The notes under the pieces: generated by a model | The model's input: the letters and a program-made list of their open reading frames with translations, nothing else | What the model was told of the DNA's origin: nothing | The model's database searches: none | Source: Balaenoptera acutorostrata | Lineage: Eukaryota; Chordata; Mammalia; Artiodactyla; Balaenopteridae | Assembly: GCF_949987535.1 (NCBI RefSeq) | Contig: NC_080070.1 | Location: 9,420,016-9,484,015 of the forward strand | Length of the DNA: 64,000 nucleotides | Direction of reading: 5' to 3' | Translations under genes and position numbers: made by a program | In this document: piece after piece, positions 47,886 through 60,358 of the stretch | Layout of the letters: each line of letters opens with the position of its first letter | Numbering within the stretch: the stretch's first letter is position 1

Positions 47886-48354
47886 GCTTTCATTATTTTA
47901 TCCTTATTATAATTATACAGAGAAAAAGACATTTCGTTATAAATTTATAAAGAGTTCCATCCTTTCTCATGGGGAAAAGTATTCTTTCACCTCCCCCCCC
48001 TCCCCGATATCCTTGGGACACAGAAAGGTACAGCCATAGAGTTTATTCCAACAGATCACTCGAACACTTATATAGAATTGAAAATCTATCTTTTAGAAGA
48101 TACAAAACACTGTATTGAAGTTTCTCCACTAGTCTGCATGATACCGCTGAAGTAGAGAAGTATGAAAGTATTTTGAGAAAGATTTATCCAACCTGTGATA
48201 TCGGACAGACGGACTTCCGATGTAAGATGTCAGATTTCTCAGCTCTTAGGTGATGTGTGAAATGTCTATGGCCAAGATCCAAGCTTTGGTAGGATAAGGA
48301 TTGTGGTGGTTTGAGTGATGAGAAGCAATGGGGGCTAAGCTCTAACTTAGATGT
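47886..48354. other. Unique sequence
   Basis: Nothing recognised; a short C-run lies at about 47993-48005. Confidence 0.4.
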
Positions 48355-48450
48355 TTATGAATTCATTTAGTATTTATTGAGTGCCTCTTATGTCACACTG
48401 CTATCTACCTCTGGCATATGAATATAAAACATATTTTTCTTACATGGGAC
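48355..48450 (-). mobile_element. Possible L2 fragment
   Basis: GAATTCATTTAGTATTTATT followed by GAGTGCCTCTTATGTCAC resembles the reversed L2 3' end. Confidence 0.55.
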
Positions 48451-49513
48451 TCCCTCTCAGGATAAATATAGGTTAGTAGAGTAGTAAAACATTCACAGAA
48501 AACTCGAGTAAAAAGAATAGGTAAAGAGATGAAAGTTTACAGGAGAAAGTGAATACTTCTAACTGTTGGGATCAAGAAAGGCTACCTGGAGTTCAAGCCC
48601 TGGGTTCCCCAAGCCAAGCACTTTCCCAGATTCATCCTTATTTTCTCCTCTTCAAGCCACCATGGGAAATCCTTCTCCTAATGCTCACTGCTTCCCGCCA
48701 GTTTCTCTTTCATTGCTCGTCAGGGAACAAGGTGGAATTTTATATCTTTTTGTCAACAAGATTAAGCAATTTTTGTTTTATTATTTTTTTTAGTGGTAGA
48801 GTAACAAAGAAACAGACAAGAGTAACATGTTTATGCATTGTGTTCTTAATTACTAACCATTTTTTAATCTAATCCCTCAGCCAAGACTCTTACAAAGATA
48901 CTAATATTTTTCTTTTAATGTATATGGAGGACCAAAGTAAGTTACTTTTCTCCCTTCTTTTTTTAAAAAAGAAGGACACTATGCTCAGGTTTTCTGGCAT
49001 TTCTTCCCAGGAACTGAGGCAAGGCTGAGACCGCAGATAAGGTCCAGAATAAAGTCCTTTAAGGGAGGGAAACTGGATTCCGGGCTGAGACATCACAGGA
49101 ACTCAGGATTCGCCTGCTCTAGTACTAGCAACAGGTGCTGGGATTCACCTGCCTCTGTACTCCCTTCTGTCATTGACATGGCAGACTCTGCCCTTGGCCA
49201 GGCCTCTGATAAGACAATGGACATATGTCATGGAGTCCCTCGGCTCCTGCAGTGGCTGAACTGGTACCCAGCCTCAGATCCTCCTTCGATGAAGAATAAT
49301 CACACATCATTTCTCTCCAGTGACCCCCCAGGACTCGCTTTCCAATTTGTCCTGTGGCAAACTGGCTGGGTTCTGACTATTTCGTTCTTGTTCTTCTTCC
49401 CTGGTCACCAACGCTGTGTCCCCAGCAGACCTGTGTTTTCACCCCTTCTTTCAGGTTCAGTGGCTGCAAATCACAGAAGACGAACTCCCCCTGCCTGTGG
49501 CTGTCATGGTCAG
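48451..49513. other. Unique sequence, moderately GC-rich at 49080-49500
   Basis: ORFs of 107 codons (48549-48872) and 130 codons (49178-49570) are open here, but they carry no recognisable domain and the second runs straight into L1 sequence. No gene is called. Confidence 0.4.
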
Positions 49514-50835
49514 ATAGAAAGCCCAGAGATAAACCCATACACCTATGGTCAACTAATCTATGACAAATGAGGCAAGAACATACAATGGAGAAGAGACAGT
49601 CTCTTCAATAAGTGGTGCTGGGAAAACTGGACAGCTACATGTAAAAGAAGGAAATTAGAACACTCCCTAACACCATACACAAAAATAAACCCAAATGGAT
49701 TAGAGACCTAAATGTAAGACCAGACACTCTAAAACTCTTAGAGGAAAACATAGGAAGAACACTCTTTGACATAAATCACAGTAAGATCTTTTATGACCCA
49801 CCTCCTAGAGTAACGAAAATAAAAACAAAAATAAACAAATGGGACCTAATGAAACCTAAAAGCTTTTGCACAGCAAAGGAAACTATAAAAAAGACGAAGA
49901 GACAACCCTCAGAATGGGAGAAAATATTTTCAAATGAAGCAATGGACAGAGGATTAATCTCCAAAATATACAGACAGCTCATGCAGCTCAATATTAAAAA
50001 AACAAACAACCCAATCAAAAAATGGGCAGAAGACCTAAATAGACATTTCTCCAAAGAAGACATACAGATGCCAAAAAGCACATGAAAATATGCTCAACAT
50101 CATTAATTATTAAAGAAATGCAAATCAAAACTACAGTGAGGTATCACCTCACACCGGTTAGAATTGGCATCATCAGAAAATATAAAAACAACAAATGCTG
50201 GAGAGGGTGTGGAGAAAAGGGAACCCTCTTGCCCTGCTGGTGGGAATGTCAATTCATACAGCCACTATGGAGAACAGTATGGAGGTTCCTTAAAAAACTG
50301 AAAATAGAATTACCATGTGACCCAGCAATCCCACTACTGGGCGTATACCCAGAGAAAACCATAATTCAAAAAGTCACATGTACCCCAATGTTTACTGCAG
50401 CACTATTTACAATAGCCAGGTCATGGAAGCAACCTAAATGCCCACTGACAGACGAATGGATAAAGAAGATGTGGTAAATATATACAGTGGAATATTACTC
50501 AGCCATAAAAAGGAACGAAATTGGGTCATTTGTAGAGACGTGGATGGACATAGAGACTGCCCTATAGAGTGAAGTAAGTCAGAAGGAGAAAAACAAATAT
50601 TGTATATTAACGCATGTATGTGGAATCTAGAAAAATGGTACACATGAACTGGTTTGCAAGGCAGAAATAGACACAGATGTAGAGAACAAACGTAAGGACA
50701 TCAAGGGGGAAAACTGGGGTGGGGGGGTGATGAATTGGGAGATTGGGATTGACATATATACACTGATATGTAAAAAATACATAACTAATAAGAACCTGCT
50801 GTATAAAAAATAAATTAATTAAATTAAATTAAAAA
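49514..50835 (+). mobile_element. Young-looking 5'-truncated L1, ORF2 C-terminus and 3' UTR
   Basis: The copy starts inside ORF2 (AGATAGAAAGCCCAGAGATA) and runs to the 3' end with an ATTAAATTAAATTAAAAAG tail. It is close to the cetacean L1 sequence as I remember it. ORF2 is broken: the frame at 49849-50085 passes to another frame at 50082-50477 through a one-base loss near 50075, and a stop follows the KKMW segment at 50475-50477, before the normal end. No convincing target duplication was found. Confidence 0.93.
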
Positions 50836-51172
50836 GAAAAACAGACCCTACCATTAGATGCTGATGAGACACAAGTCTGTTCAATAATAGGACTTTAAAA
50901 GGAAACCATTTATTCCAGAAAATTTGAAGGCTATGTTTACAAATAGGAGAACTTCCAGAAAACTATTTAGAAATGAATTAGTATCCTCAATTAAAATTTA
51001 AAAATATATATTACATATTATATCACTATTTAGATCTATACAACTATTACATATATATAATTAAACTATATATGAAATCATATATTTATATATGATTTTT
51101 ATATATTTGACACATTTTATATTTTATGTAATAAAATAAATATTTATATAGTATATATTATGAATACTATAT
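50836..51172. other. AT-rich sequence with TATA patches
   Basis: Very AT-rich, with imperfect ATATATA words at 51000-51180. No other feature. Confidence 0.5.
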
Positions 51173-51489
51173 ATATTTTTAAAGTGCCCTTTTAAAATTT
51201 ATTTATTTTATTTTATTTATTTTTGTTTGTGTTGGGTGTTCGTTGCTGCACGCGGGCTTTCTCTAGTTGCGATGAGCAGGGGCGACTCTTCGTTGTGGTC
51301 CGTGGGCTTCTCATTGTGGTGGCTTCTTTGTTGCGGAGCTCGGGATCTAGGTACGCAGGCTTCAGTAGTCGTGGCATACGTGCTCAGTAGTTGTGGCGCA
51401 TGGGCTTTGTTGCTCCGGACCAGGGCTCAAACCCATGTCCCGTGGATTGGCAGGCGGATTCTTAACCACTGTGCCACCAGGGAAGTCCC
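51173..51489 (-). mobile_element. CHR-type tRNA-derived SINE (cetacean)
   Basis: Minus-strand copy with its head at about 51489, a CHR body with some small deletions, and the A-rich tail at 51196-51225. A weak 8-bp duplication, TACTATAT, is at 51165-51172 and 51490-51497. Between it and the tail lies AAAGTGCCCTTTTAAAA, which either is part of a degenerate tail or shows that the duplication is misplaced. Confidence 0.9.
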
Positions 51490-51497
51490 TACTATAT

Positions 51498-52113
51498 CTG
51501 TTTATACTAGTTATGTTATTTATTTCTGAAGCCTGTAAAGAATTTGCTATATATAATTAAACTGAGTAAATTTTCTAATGTAAATATATATAGATAAATA
51601 TGTATATGTGTGCACGTGCACACACATATGTTGCACACTTGTCTAGTGCATAAACACAAAAGCAAATGATTAACATATTTGAGCTCCCTTCTGGAACGTA
51701 GAAGCAAACTACATTATGTTATTTTCTGAAATGAGGATTTCTCTACACCTTATTTTGCCAAGCTTTTAAATAGTTATGTTTTCACTTTTATAAGAACGGC
51801 TGAGGCTTAGCTAATCTTGGCAAGGTGTGTATAAGTTGTGAATAAGAGACTGTACATCATTAATGTGAATTTAGTGTTGGAAGCCTTTTCCCTGATGGTT
51901 TTAATACTGTAATTCATTTGTCACCTGAAACAGTGACATATGTGACTTTTCCATGTAGCTTATAAAATTCCAGGCAGTATCTTCAGATAAAATACAGTTC
52001 AGAGAATTCACCGGGAAAACTTGCCAATTTTATAAGGGAATGACCAACACTTCTGAAGAGAGACAGATCAGGATGGCCTGGGGACTTGGTGTCCCTCCCC
52101 CTGCTCTCCTACC
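51498..52113. other. Unique sequence
   Basis: Nothing recognised apart from AT-rich words and a short TGTGCAC alternation at 51607-51630. Confidence 0.4.
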
Positions 52114-52178
52114 ATGCACACACATACTCACATGTATGTGTCCACATGCACACATGTTTACACACATGCACACACGAT

Positions 52179-52209
<31 letters not shown>
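52114..52209. repeat. CA microsatellite
   Basis: Imperfect CACA/CATG units lead to about 14 uninterrupted CA units at 52182-52209. Confidence 0.95.
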
Positions 52210-52739
52210 TCATAGGGTAGAGTATCTGCGAGCTGACTCCAGAGGTCTGACTTAGCTCAAGGATGCATAACTCTGTAAAATACTAAAAGCCCTTGAATTA
52301 TATACTTTCAATGGGTCAAATGTAAGATATGTGAATAAGTATATCTCAATCAAGCTATTAAAAAAAGTGATGCAGTTACTGTGTTCCTGAATATCCCCCA
52401 CTTCCATCCCCTCACCCCTCATCTCCTCAGCCGAGGAGCTTTCACTGTTTCACTGTCTCATATTCTCTGCCCTCATTTCCTGTAAATACGTAGAGCATTA
52501 TCGGAGTGAAGACCCTCCTCTACAGGAACCGTGGGGAACGCAGACCCCCTAAGCTTGGCATCGGATGAGGGACGGTCATCAAGGTCGTTGTGCGCTCTCT
52601 ACTATTGCTTTGATTTTAGGTCTCCCCATCCCCGCCCCAACGATTCTATGTTAGATCCCCACCCTGCTTAACATTAATGGTGAATCTCTGTGACACTTCT
52701 GAATGACAACCATGTCTATGATTTTCTCTTGTGATACAC

Positions 52740-52860
52740 ATACTCATTCACTCACTCATTCAATGAACTGTGCGTCAGGGTGAATGTGGAGATAGAGCAG
52801 TGAACAAGACAGATGGCGTCCTTGCTCTTGGGAGCTTACATTATCAGAGTATACAATCCC
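52740..52860 (-). mobile_element. L2 LINE 3' fragment
   Basis: TCATTCACTCACTCATTCAA, then AGCAGTGAACAAGACAGATG and GGGAGCTTACATTATCAG match the reversed L2 3' end. Confidence 0.75.
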
Positions 52861-52919
52861 TGGGTACTCTAAGCACTCTTTTCAGAAGTCCTTGCCAATT
52901 TTACTAATTGAATTTTTTT

Positions 52920-53197
52920 TTTTTAATTTACTTATGGCTGTGTTGGGTCTTCGTTTCTGTGCGAGGGCTTTCTCTAGTTGTGGCAAGCCGGGGCCACTCT
53001 TCATCGCGGTGCGCGGGCCTCTCACTATCACTGCCTCTCTTGTTGCAGAACACAGGCTCTAGACGCGCAGGCTCAGTAATTGTGGCTCACGGGCCCAGCT
53101 GCTCCACGGCACGTGGGATCTTCCCAGACCAGGTCTCGAACCCGTGTCCCCTCCATTGGCAGGCAGATTCTCAACCACTGCGCCACCAGGGAAGCCC
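52920..53197 (-). mobile_element. CHR-type tRNA-derived SINE (cetacean)
   Basis: Full-length minus-strand copy with its head at 53197. The body is close to the copies at 10678 and 34730. A 15-bp target duplication, TAATTGAATTTTTTT, is at 52905-52919 and 53198-53212. The ORF at 52908-53204 is a reading of the SINE. Confidence 0.95.
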
Positions 53198-53212
53198 TAA
53201 TTGAATTTTTTT

Positions 53213-54514
53213 ATTTCTACTTCCTAAATAATTTATGGCTTGCTTTCCTTTTTTTTTTTTTTTTTTTTTTTACAAAACAGTAAATATAATTGCATCGACC
53301 TAAAAGTTCTCTTCCATTATACATATTTCATATCCACCATATTCCTATTTTGTTCCATGGTCCCTTTTCTGGAAAGTTTTCATTTACACACTAGGGGTGA
53401 TTTTTAAAAAATCAAATCTCTCTTGGAGCTTTAAGAATAATTTTATCATCACAGTTGCTATACCAAATTTACAAACAATAAAACTAAAACCACAAAAAAC
53501 TAGGTTTTAGTATGCTTACTCTTGGTTAGGCATATATTTAACTGTTCTGAATCTTCAGTGTCTTTGTGAAACTGTGTTTCTTTTTGAGATGCTAAAATTG
53601 TTAGGAAAAACATTGCTTTTTGCTCTCTCCTCCCGAACACCTGCACAGAACTCGAGTACAGATCAAAGAGAATATAAGCTATTAGACTGTCAGCAGCAAT
53701 GGGCCACTGTCACACTAGCACCTGCCTTTCAGAACCACAAACTGAAGGGCGGAAATAGATCGACACTGAAAGAAATAGTTGTAGAAACAGAGCATAAATG
53801 AAAAGCAAGGAAATCCAAGAGGAAGCAAGACTGAAACAAAATTAATTGTCCTCCTACTCTTATTGAAAAGAACTTGCATAATAACTAAGATAAAATGTGT
53901 TCTCTTACAAATGATCAGTATAGAATCACCCAGGCACTTGAACTTGTTCTGGGAGAGGCTTGTTTTCCTTCCTCTCAAATTCCAAACTATGGGAGGGCTG
54001 TCTTCACTTTATTCCCAGTTAGCCTTTTACACATTTTAGGCAATTTTTCCCTCTAACTCAAGCATTAATAGATAAGCCCTATTCACTAGAAGCTGTCTTC
54101 CTTACGCTTGCTTATGATTCTTTCCACATGACCTCTAGCAGAGACATTTATTCCCCTTTTTCTTTCTCTAAGCCTATCTATTATTTTCCTTTGCAGAGAA
54201 TCAACATCACTTCATCCTTCAGACACTGGAGTTTAAAATTCACCCAGCTAAGATGCTTTATATTAAAGAAGAGAAAAATCCACCAAAGAAGAGCAGATCT
54301 GTGCAACCGCTGGGCTATTGGCTCCTTTACAGGAAGCGATTACTGCGGACAGTCTGGATAACCTCAGCTGAAAAAGAAGTTGCATGGCAAAATCCTCCTT
54401 TAGTCAAATACAAGTCCTCAAATAGATACTATAGTGCTATTAGACTAACTTGCTAAGTTTATCCCCTCACGCACAGTTTATCACTCCACTTAGAGAACAT
54501 ACTCTACGCAATGC
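53213..54514. other. Unique sequence with a T-run
   Basis: A run of about 22 T residues is at 53250-53271. Otherwise no repeat or gene is recognised; ORFs of 75-87 codons have no domain. Confidence 0.4.
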
Positions 54515-54615
54515 AAAAAAAAAAAAAACAAGAAAGAAGGAAAGAAAAGGAGAAAGAGGGAGGAAGAGGAGGAGGAGGAGAGGGAGGGGGAAGAGGGGGA
54601 GAGGAGGAAGAGAAG
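54515..54615. repeat. Polypurine tract (A-run, AAGG, GGA/GAGG)
   Basis: An A-run passes into GAAAGGA and then GGAGGAGGAG units on the plus strand, with almost no pyrimidines for 100 bp. The Lys/Arg/Gly-rich ORF at 54450-54635 is its translation. Confidence 0.9.
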
Positions 54616-55611
54616 AATTGGTACATCTTCACTAAGGTATCAGATTTATTCACCGAAGATGTCTTTCTGGCCCTAAGAGGTCATTCGTAACTGATCTACA
54701 ATATACACAATACCCAACGACGGTGCAAATTATAATCATCCCCCAACGACGCTCACTCTCTAAATGATTTCCTGACATTTCAGAACTTTAGAGAAGAAGT
54801 ATATCTTTCCTTTGGGATTCACATCAGTGTTTGGTCTAATTTCCTTGAACTCCAGATAGAAAGAGTCCAAAGAAGGAAATAACAAAACAAAGCCGTAACT
54901 AGGACAAGGGGTTTATGTTTTTGAAGGAAAAATGTTTTGCTAAGATAGTTCGTAAAAAGCAGAGACTTTTACAGTTATCTTGTTTTCATCTGGACAGAAC
55001 AGGTGGGAGGAGTGCCCAGGCAGGTATCTTGCCACGTGAGTTCAGAAGCCCCGGCAAGACTCTCTTATTTAGGTTTTCCCCACTATCTGAAAGTAGAGGG
55101 TTCCTATGACACCTTTCGTAAGCCAAAATGAAAGGAAGATGCGATTACCTTAGGATACATCTTGCTAATGGCTGCACAAAATAAACTGAGGTGAAGAACA
55201 GATGCTCACGGACACAGTTCAAAGCTGTGGCGGCTGATACTGAGATACCGAGTGTGGATCCCAGGAAGGAGCCTGGTGGTGTCGCTCTTGCTACCTGGTG
55301 TGCGCACCGCCTCTGTAATGGCTTGATGCAAAACAAATGCTCACAACTTTTGCTTTTCGCCTTTTTTTCATAAAAGCGGCAATCCTATCGATTTCTTTCA
55401 GTTAGCAAAAACAGGTACTTATGTAGATCTTTCAGAAAAGCAAAGTGTAAGGCAAACTTTTGAAAAGCAGAGGATACCTGTACTCTGAACTCACATTAAA
55501 ACAACAACAACCAAAAAAAAAAAAAAAACACACACATCCTCTATGGTGAAACTTCATAAACTACTAAGACTTGGGTGATGCTGGCCACCTCCAAGTAGTT
55601 ACTAGAACAAA
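54616..55611. other. Unique sequence
   Basis: No repeats recognised; an ACAACAACAA plus A-run lies at 55501-55530. Confidence 0.4.
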
Positions 55612-55850
55612 TCCTGGAGTCAGATTCCCTTTCTTCCTCTCCTGACTCCATCACTTTTTAGCTATGGTGTAACCATGGGCAAAGACTTAACTTTTATAAG
55701 CTTCAGTTTCCCCTTTGACTAAAATTTTGATGATAGTATGATCCCCATCTTTGGTATGTTCTGAGTACTACATGATACAATGCCTGTAAGTACTGACCAT
55801 GATGCCTGACACATAGAAAGTGCTCAGCAATCACTAACTACTGCCTTTAT
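55612..55850 (+). mobile_element. MIR
   Basis: CTCCATCACTTTTTAGCTAT, AACCATGGGCAAAGACTTAA, a TCAGTTTCCCC block and TGCCTGACACATAGAAAGTG follow the plus-strand MIR order nearly end to end. Confidence 0.88.
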
Positions 55851-56024
55851 TACTAGTGATTACTCAGATCAACTCTTCTCCCCTGAGGGGGGATTGGGAA
55901 ATGGGAGATCACAAGGCTAATGTGGAGATCATAACATTGACAAAGTGCTCATAAATGGATCAGGATAAACGGTGGTGAGGGGTCATGAAAAGCCATTTTA
56001 CCCTCAAGGCAATTTTATTTTAAC

Positions 56025-56200
56025 TTCTGAAGTCCAGTTTCCTTCCCCCCCCCCCAAAATGGGGATAGTATCAGGATCTCTCTTAGGTGATTCTTGTGGG
56101 GATTACCTGAAATAAGATAATACTTATAAAGCTGCTGGAACACACAGAATGAGGCACATAGTAAGTGCTCATTGAAGGTGGGTGGTTATCAGGTATTTTT
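56025..56200 (+). mobile_element. MIR
   Basis: AAAATGGGGATAGTATCAGG, GGGGATTACCTGAAATAAGA and GAGGCACATAGTAAGTGCTC match the MIR 3' half. The copy begins at a C-run (56046-56056). It is a second same-strand MIR within 600 bp. Confidence 0.85.
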
Positions 56201-56864
56201 ATTGTTGAGAATGATGTCGTTTTCTGCTTTTTACAATAATATAGTTTTTTCTCTTTAAGTATTGGCGATGAGAACAGCACTAGTTTCTTTCTGATAGAAA
56301 AAAAATGCTTACTTCTCCATCTCTCACCTTAGAATTATCTAGGAAGAGTAAATAATGCTGTACTACCCAGCTCCTGGATGGGTCTGTATCTCCAAGCTGA
56401 GAAAAAGCTCTACATACAAGAGGAAATATAATTTGATGTTTGGGAACCAAGGAAGAGAGCAAGGGACTTGAGACAACCAAGGTTCACAAGTGAGTCAAGA
56501 TTGCAAAGCACAGACAAGGGGAGAGGACCCAGGAGCAGGAAAGCAGAGGTTAGCCATAGAGAAGGGAAGACCTGGGGAATACGAAAAGAGCTTGGGGAGG
56601 CTTAGAGCTTCCCTAGAGCATGGATCTGGGGTCTCAGGCAACTCTAGACCTGAAGGGCTGGGTGGTCCCTGTTGATGTGGAGGTCACATAAAGATATAAA
56701 CTCAAACTTTCATGCCCTAATGTTTCTACAAGCCATTTTTAACTCGCTTGTTTGAGCATAGTTTTCTATATGTTTCTGTAAACTGTGGCTATCTCCACTT
56801 TAACTGCAATCAAACCCAGATTATGTTCAAAATTTTAAACGATAGTACAGAGAATACTGAATTT

Positions 56865-56975
56865 AGGGAGACCTTGACTACAATGCTTACTCTGCCACTA
56901 ACCAGATGGAGGACATTGTCAACTGTTGTACATCCCTGGACCTCAAGCTCTTCATTAAAGATATTAGGTAAATGA
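56865..56975 (+). mobile_element. MIR fragment
   Basis: TTACTCTGCCACTAACCAGA followed by a diverged TGGACCTCAAGCTCTTCATT fits the MIR core. Confidence 0.6.
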
Positions 56976-59301
56976 TTAATACACTTACATTAATAATTTA
57001 TCTGTACTCCTAATTTCTTCACTGGAAAGGGTTACACGACCAAGTGAGAAGGAATATAATTTGAGAAGTAAAATGACACGATTTTTAAATATATATACAT
57101 ATATAAAATAAAACACTGGAATATTGACCCTTTAGCTTCAATTATGTAATATTCACAGAGATGTCTAAACTACCAGATGGAATCAGAGATACAGCACTGA
57201 GATACAGCACTTAAGAAATGTCATTGTCAGATCCACAAAGATCTGCATATTTTTTTGATGGACTGCCAAGTGAGATTTCCAGTGATAGTTGCCACAGCCC
57301 AAATAGAATATGCATATCAGGGCTACCTTCACATCCTCACCTACCGTGTCCAACAAGCTAGAGGTCATTTGTCAGAGCCTCAAGGAACTCAGTGCTGCAG
57401 CGAGACAGGGATTGCTTGCAATGCTTAATAATTTAAGCTCTTGTCAGTTCATCCTTTTGGATATGCTACCATTTGGGAATAGTCATAAACTCCCCTTTAG
57501 TTCAGCTTCTTTTAACCTTGACATGAGCTCAGAGACAAGAATATAAGAATGTTCAATGCAAGCAAAAACAAAAAAAAGGTTGGGCTTACCACTAGACTGA
57601 TTTGGATTGCCATATAACCTGTCTACACAGCATGAGTTACTAGGACAGGTGTGCATATGACTTAATGTAAGGTCATTATAGGCTCCCTGTGTGACCACAT
57701 GGGTTATGGACAATAATTATGGACTACAGATACTGATGATTCTATAGAAGAATGCAAACTTCTACAACTCAGATAATTTAAATATTGATATTGGGTTTTG
57801 TTCTTTTAAACAAAATCAGGAATAGGATAAACATGGTTAATACTGACTTGAATAATTAAACTACTATAGTGATATTTTCGGATAGTTTAGTATTTTGCAA
57901 TTTCACATTCACTTGCTTTTCTAAACCAGTCTGAGTGACACACCTGTGGGATGCAGGAATCACTTCTTTCTCTACATAGATTGGAGGCACCCTGCACACA
58001 GACATTACATACAAGTGTCTGTTCTACTTCAAAAACTGTCCGGGCTCTGAGCAAATAGAGATTAAGAAGGATCAAGTCTAAGAGCATTTTCTAATTGTGA
58101 TAATATAATTCAAAGAATATTGAGCAAGAGTAAATAAATACACCTGAGCTACCTCTGAGAGACTACTGGTAAGATGCAATATAAAGCAGTTAGTTGTTGG
58201 GGCAAATTAATTGGGCATAGAGCTTCCTATTAAAAAAGAAAAGAAAAAAATGCTAGTGAAATTACAAGAAGAAAGAAAGGCAAAGCACGTGACCCAATGA
58301 GGTTCAAACTGTGGCTACAAAGAATATTTTAAGAAATATATTGTCAATCAACGGGTAAAGCACAAACTCAAAACTCTCTTTGTTTAATGTAAGATTTTCA
58401 AGCAGCTTTCATGTGTAATACAACTTGAAAAAAATGTGAAATAAAAAAACAGAATGTTTTTATGTTTCTGTAATTTCACTACATTACAAGGTGCCCTGAT
58501 TAATGTATCAGGGAATCTTCTGGTCATATGACTTAATGACGCTGCTACTTGACTTTATGAAGCATTCCTTTGATCATTTAAAGTGAGCTACTCAGCAAAA
58601 TTTCAATATTAGGTTTTCAGGAATAAACCACAATTTCTTCTTAGGTTTTTATGTAATTAAATTTGTTGCTACATTACTGCCCAAACTGTGAATTCCATAC
58701 TAAAATTTTCAGAGATGTGTAATTTATATGTGTGTCCAATAACACTATGAGAGTGTACTTCTCTCTGTCTATGCCTCTGGCTATGACTGTAGGATAAATT
58801 TCAGTTTTAAGTTTGGAATATAGTTGAGAAGTAAGGTTATGAGAGGATTTTGAAATCACAGCTTAGACTTGGCAAAAAGAGTCCTAACATTTTCTATACA
58901 AACAAATGAAATGCCAGAGCAGACTCTCAATGTCAGAGCTTTTGAAAGAAATCTGGTTTGGCTCAACTAGAGTTAGCTGTGTGTGCTGAGACAATTTGAC
59001 CTAGAAACAAAATGCTCTCTACAAATAATCAGCGAAGCTGAAAGGAAATTAATATGATTTTTAGTGTTTGACTTCAGTTGAATACTAGACAATTATGAGA
59101 AAATAATAATTATTATCTGAGCATACATTGTGGAATAATGACCATTGCTAGTATGAAGTTGCCAAGTAATTTCAGATTTATTTAGTTGTTTAAACATAGA
59201 CTCATAAGAGGCAAAAACTGGAAAAGATATTGGAAATAATAGCCAATTATAGCAATGTTTTAGAAGAAACTCAGGCTTGTTTCCAGTAATATTCTAGTAT
59301 A

Positions 59302-59303
<2 letters not shown>
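56976..59303. other. Unique sequence, 2.3 kb
   Basis: No transposon or gene recognised. ORFs of 60-78 codons on both strands lack domains. Confidence 0.4.

Positions 59304-59342
<39 letters not shown>
59304..59342. repeat. AT dinucleotide microsatellite
   Basis: About 17 uninterrupted AT units, then a GTAT-containing end. Confidence 0.95.
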
Positions 59343-59389
59343 GTGAATCTTTAGAATCGTAATACAAAATCTTTCTTAAAATTCATTTT

Positions 59390-59595
59390 AAAAATTAAAG
59401 TATAATTTACATTCCATAAAATTCATCCTCTTTAGTATAAAGTTCTACAAGTTTTGACAAATGCAAAAGTTGGGCAATCCCCAGCACATTCAATATACAG
59501 AACAGTCCCAACATTCCCCAAAACTCCTCTGGGCATCTTTGTGGTCAACCCAACCTCCAGGTCCTGAAAAACACTGGTCTGCTTTCTATTTCTAT
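59390..59595 (-). mobile_element. Old L1 3' UTR fragment
   Basis: AAAGTATAATTTACATTCCA, then ATACAGAACAGTCCCAACAT and CTGGTCTGCTTTCTATTTCT resemble the complement of an L1M 3' region (the ATAATTCACATACCATAAA type). It is diverged. Confidence 0.6.
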
Positions 59596-60358
59596 AGCTT
59601 TGCCACAGAACCCATATTTTAATAGCAGAGAAAATGCACCTGTCTATTTTTTCAAGATGGTTGAAGGAAACGTTATTATAATATTCTGCTTATACATTAT
59701 AAGGAGGTTTCCTAAACGTGAACAAGCAATACATAGGTTGGCTCCATTTATTTGCTATTGGAATCATAGCTCCTTGCCCCTCCCGTACTTCCAGACCCAG
59801 GCTTGGCGACTGGGCATCTGAATCTTCTTGGTAGATTAATTTGATATCCCCTCAAACTGACACTCTATAAATACTTAAACATTTTTTTAGAGAAGCCCAG
59901 AACCTGGCTGAGTGCAAAGGCAGAAAAGGAGGATTTTGAAAGATAGCACCTTTGCTTCTTGCATAATCCACTTGGCCAAACAAACACACAATTAATCAAC
60001 AACTCTTGGACATAAAGCTTTGTTATGAGCAGAACCAACAAGATCTTCTTACTGTCTCTCCCAGGCAGTTTAACCAAGAATTCTTTTTAATACATCTAGT
60101 AGTCCCTTTAGGAAGAATTCTGAAAAATACAATTTTCTTCTTTGATTTACACTTTCAGGGATGTTTTATTGAAGAGTGTCCTGAACTATTGCCAATCTGA
60201 CCTTTTGTTCTTTCTCTACAATGTATTTGCTCTACACCTCACCTAAGGAGCTCAACTAGCCATCGAGGTCCCCCTGACACTTTAGGACTCTCATCCTCTC
60301 CCCTAACTCCCACGGTACCCTGGGGAGTTGACCAGATGTATGGGAAACAAGTGCCCCC
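59596..60358. other. Unique sequence
   Basis: Nothing recognised. Confidence 0.4.

Noticed and set aside
49178..49570. 130-codon ORF upstream of the L1
   Set aside because: The last part reads straight into L1 sequence and the first part has no domain; most likely a chance open frame.
50082..50477. 131-codon ORF with clear protein similarity
   Set aside because: It is the C-terminal part of a broken L1 ORF2, not a host gene; recorded under the L1.
354..51200. Shared 15-base word AAGTGCCCTTTTAAA beside the SINEs at 366 and 51173
   Set aside because: It lies beside opposite ends of the two SINEs and one such match is not surprising by chance in AT-rich sequence of this length.
52908..53204. 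98-codon ORF, and similar ORFs at 34690-35031, 44517-44753 and 51227-51529
   Set aside because: All are translations of the antisense strand of the CHR SINE, which is open by chance in one frame; the repeated protein pattern reflects the repeat.
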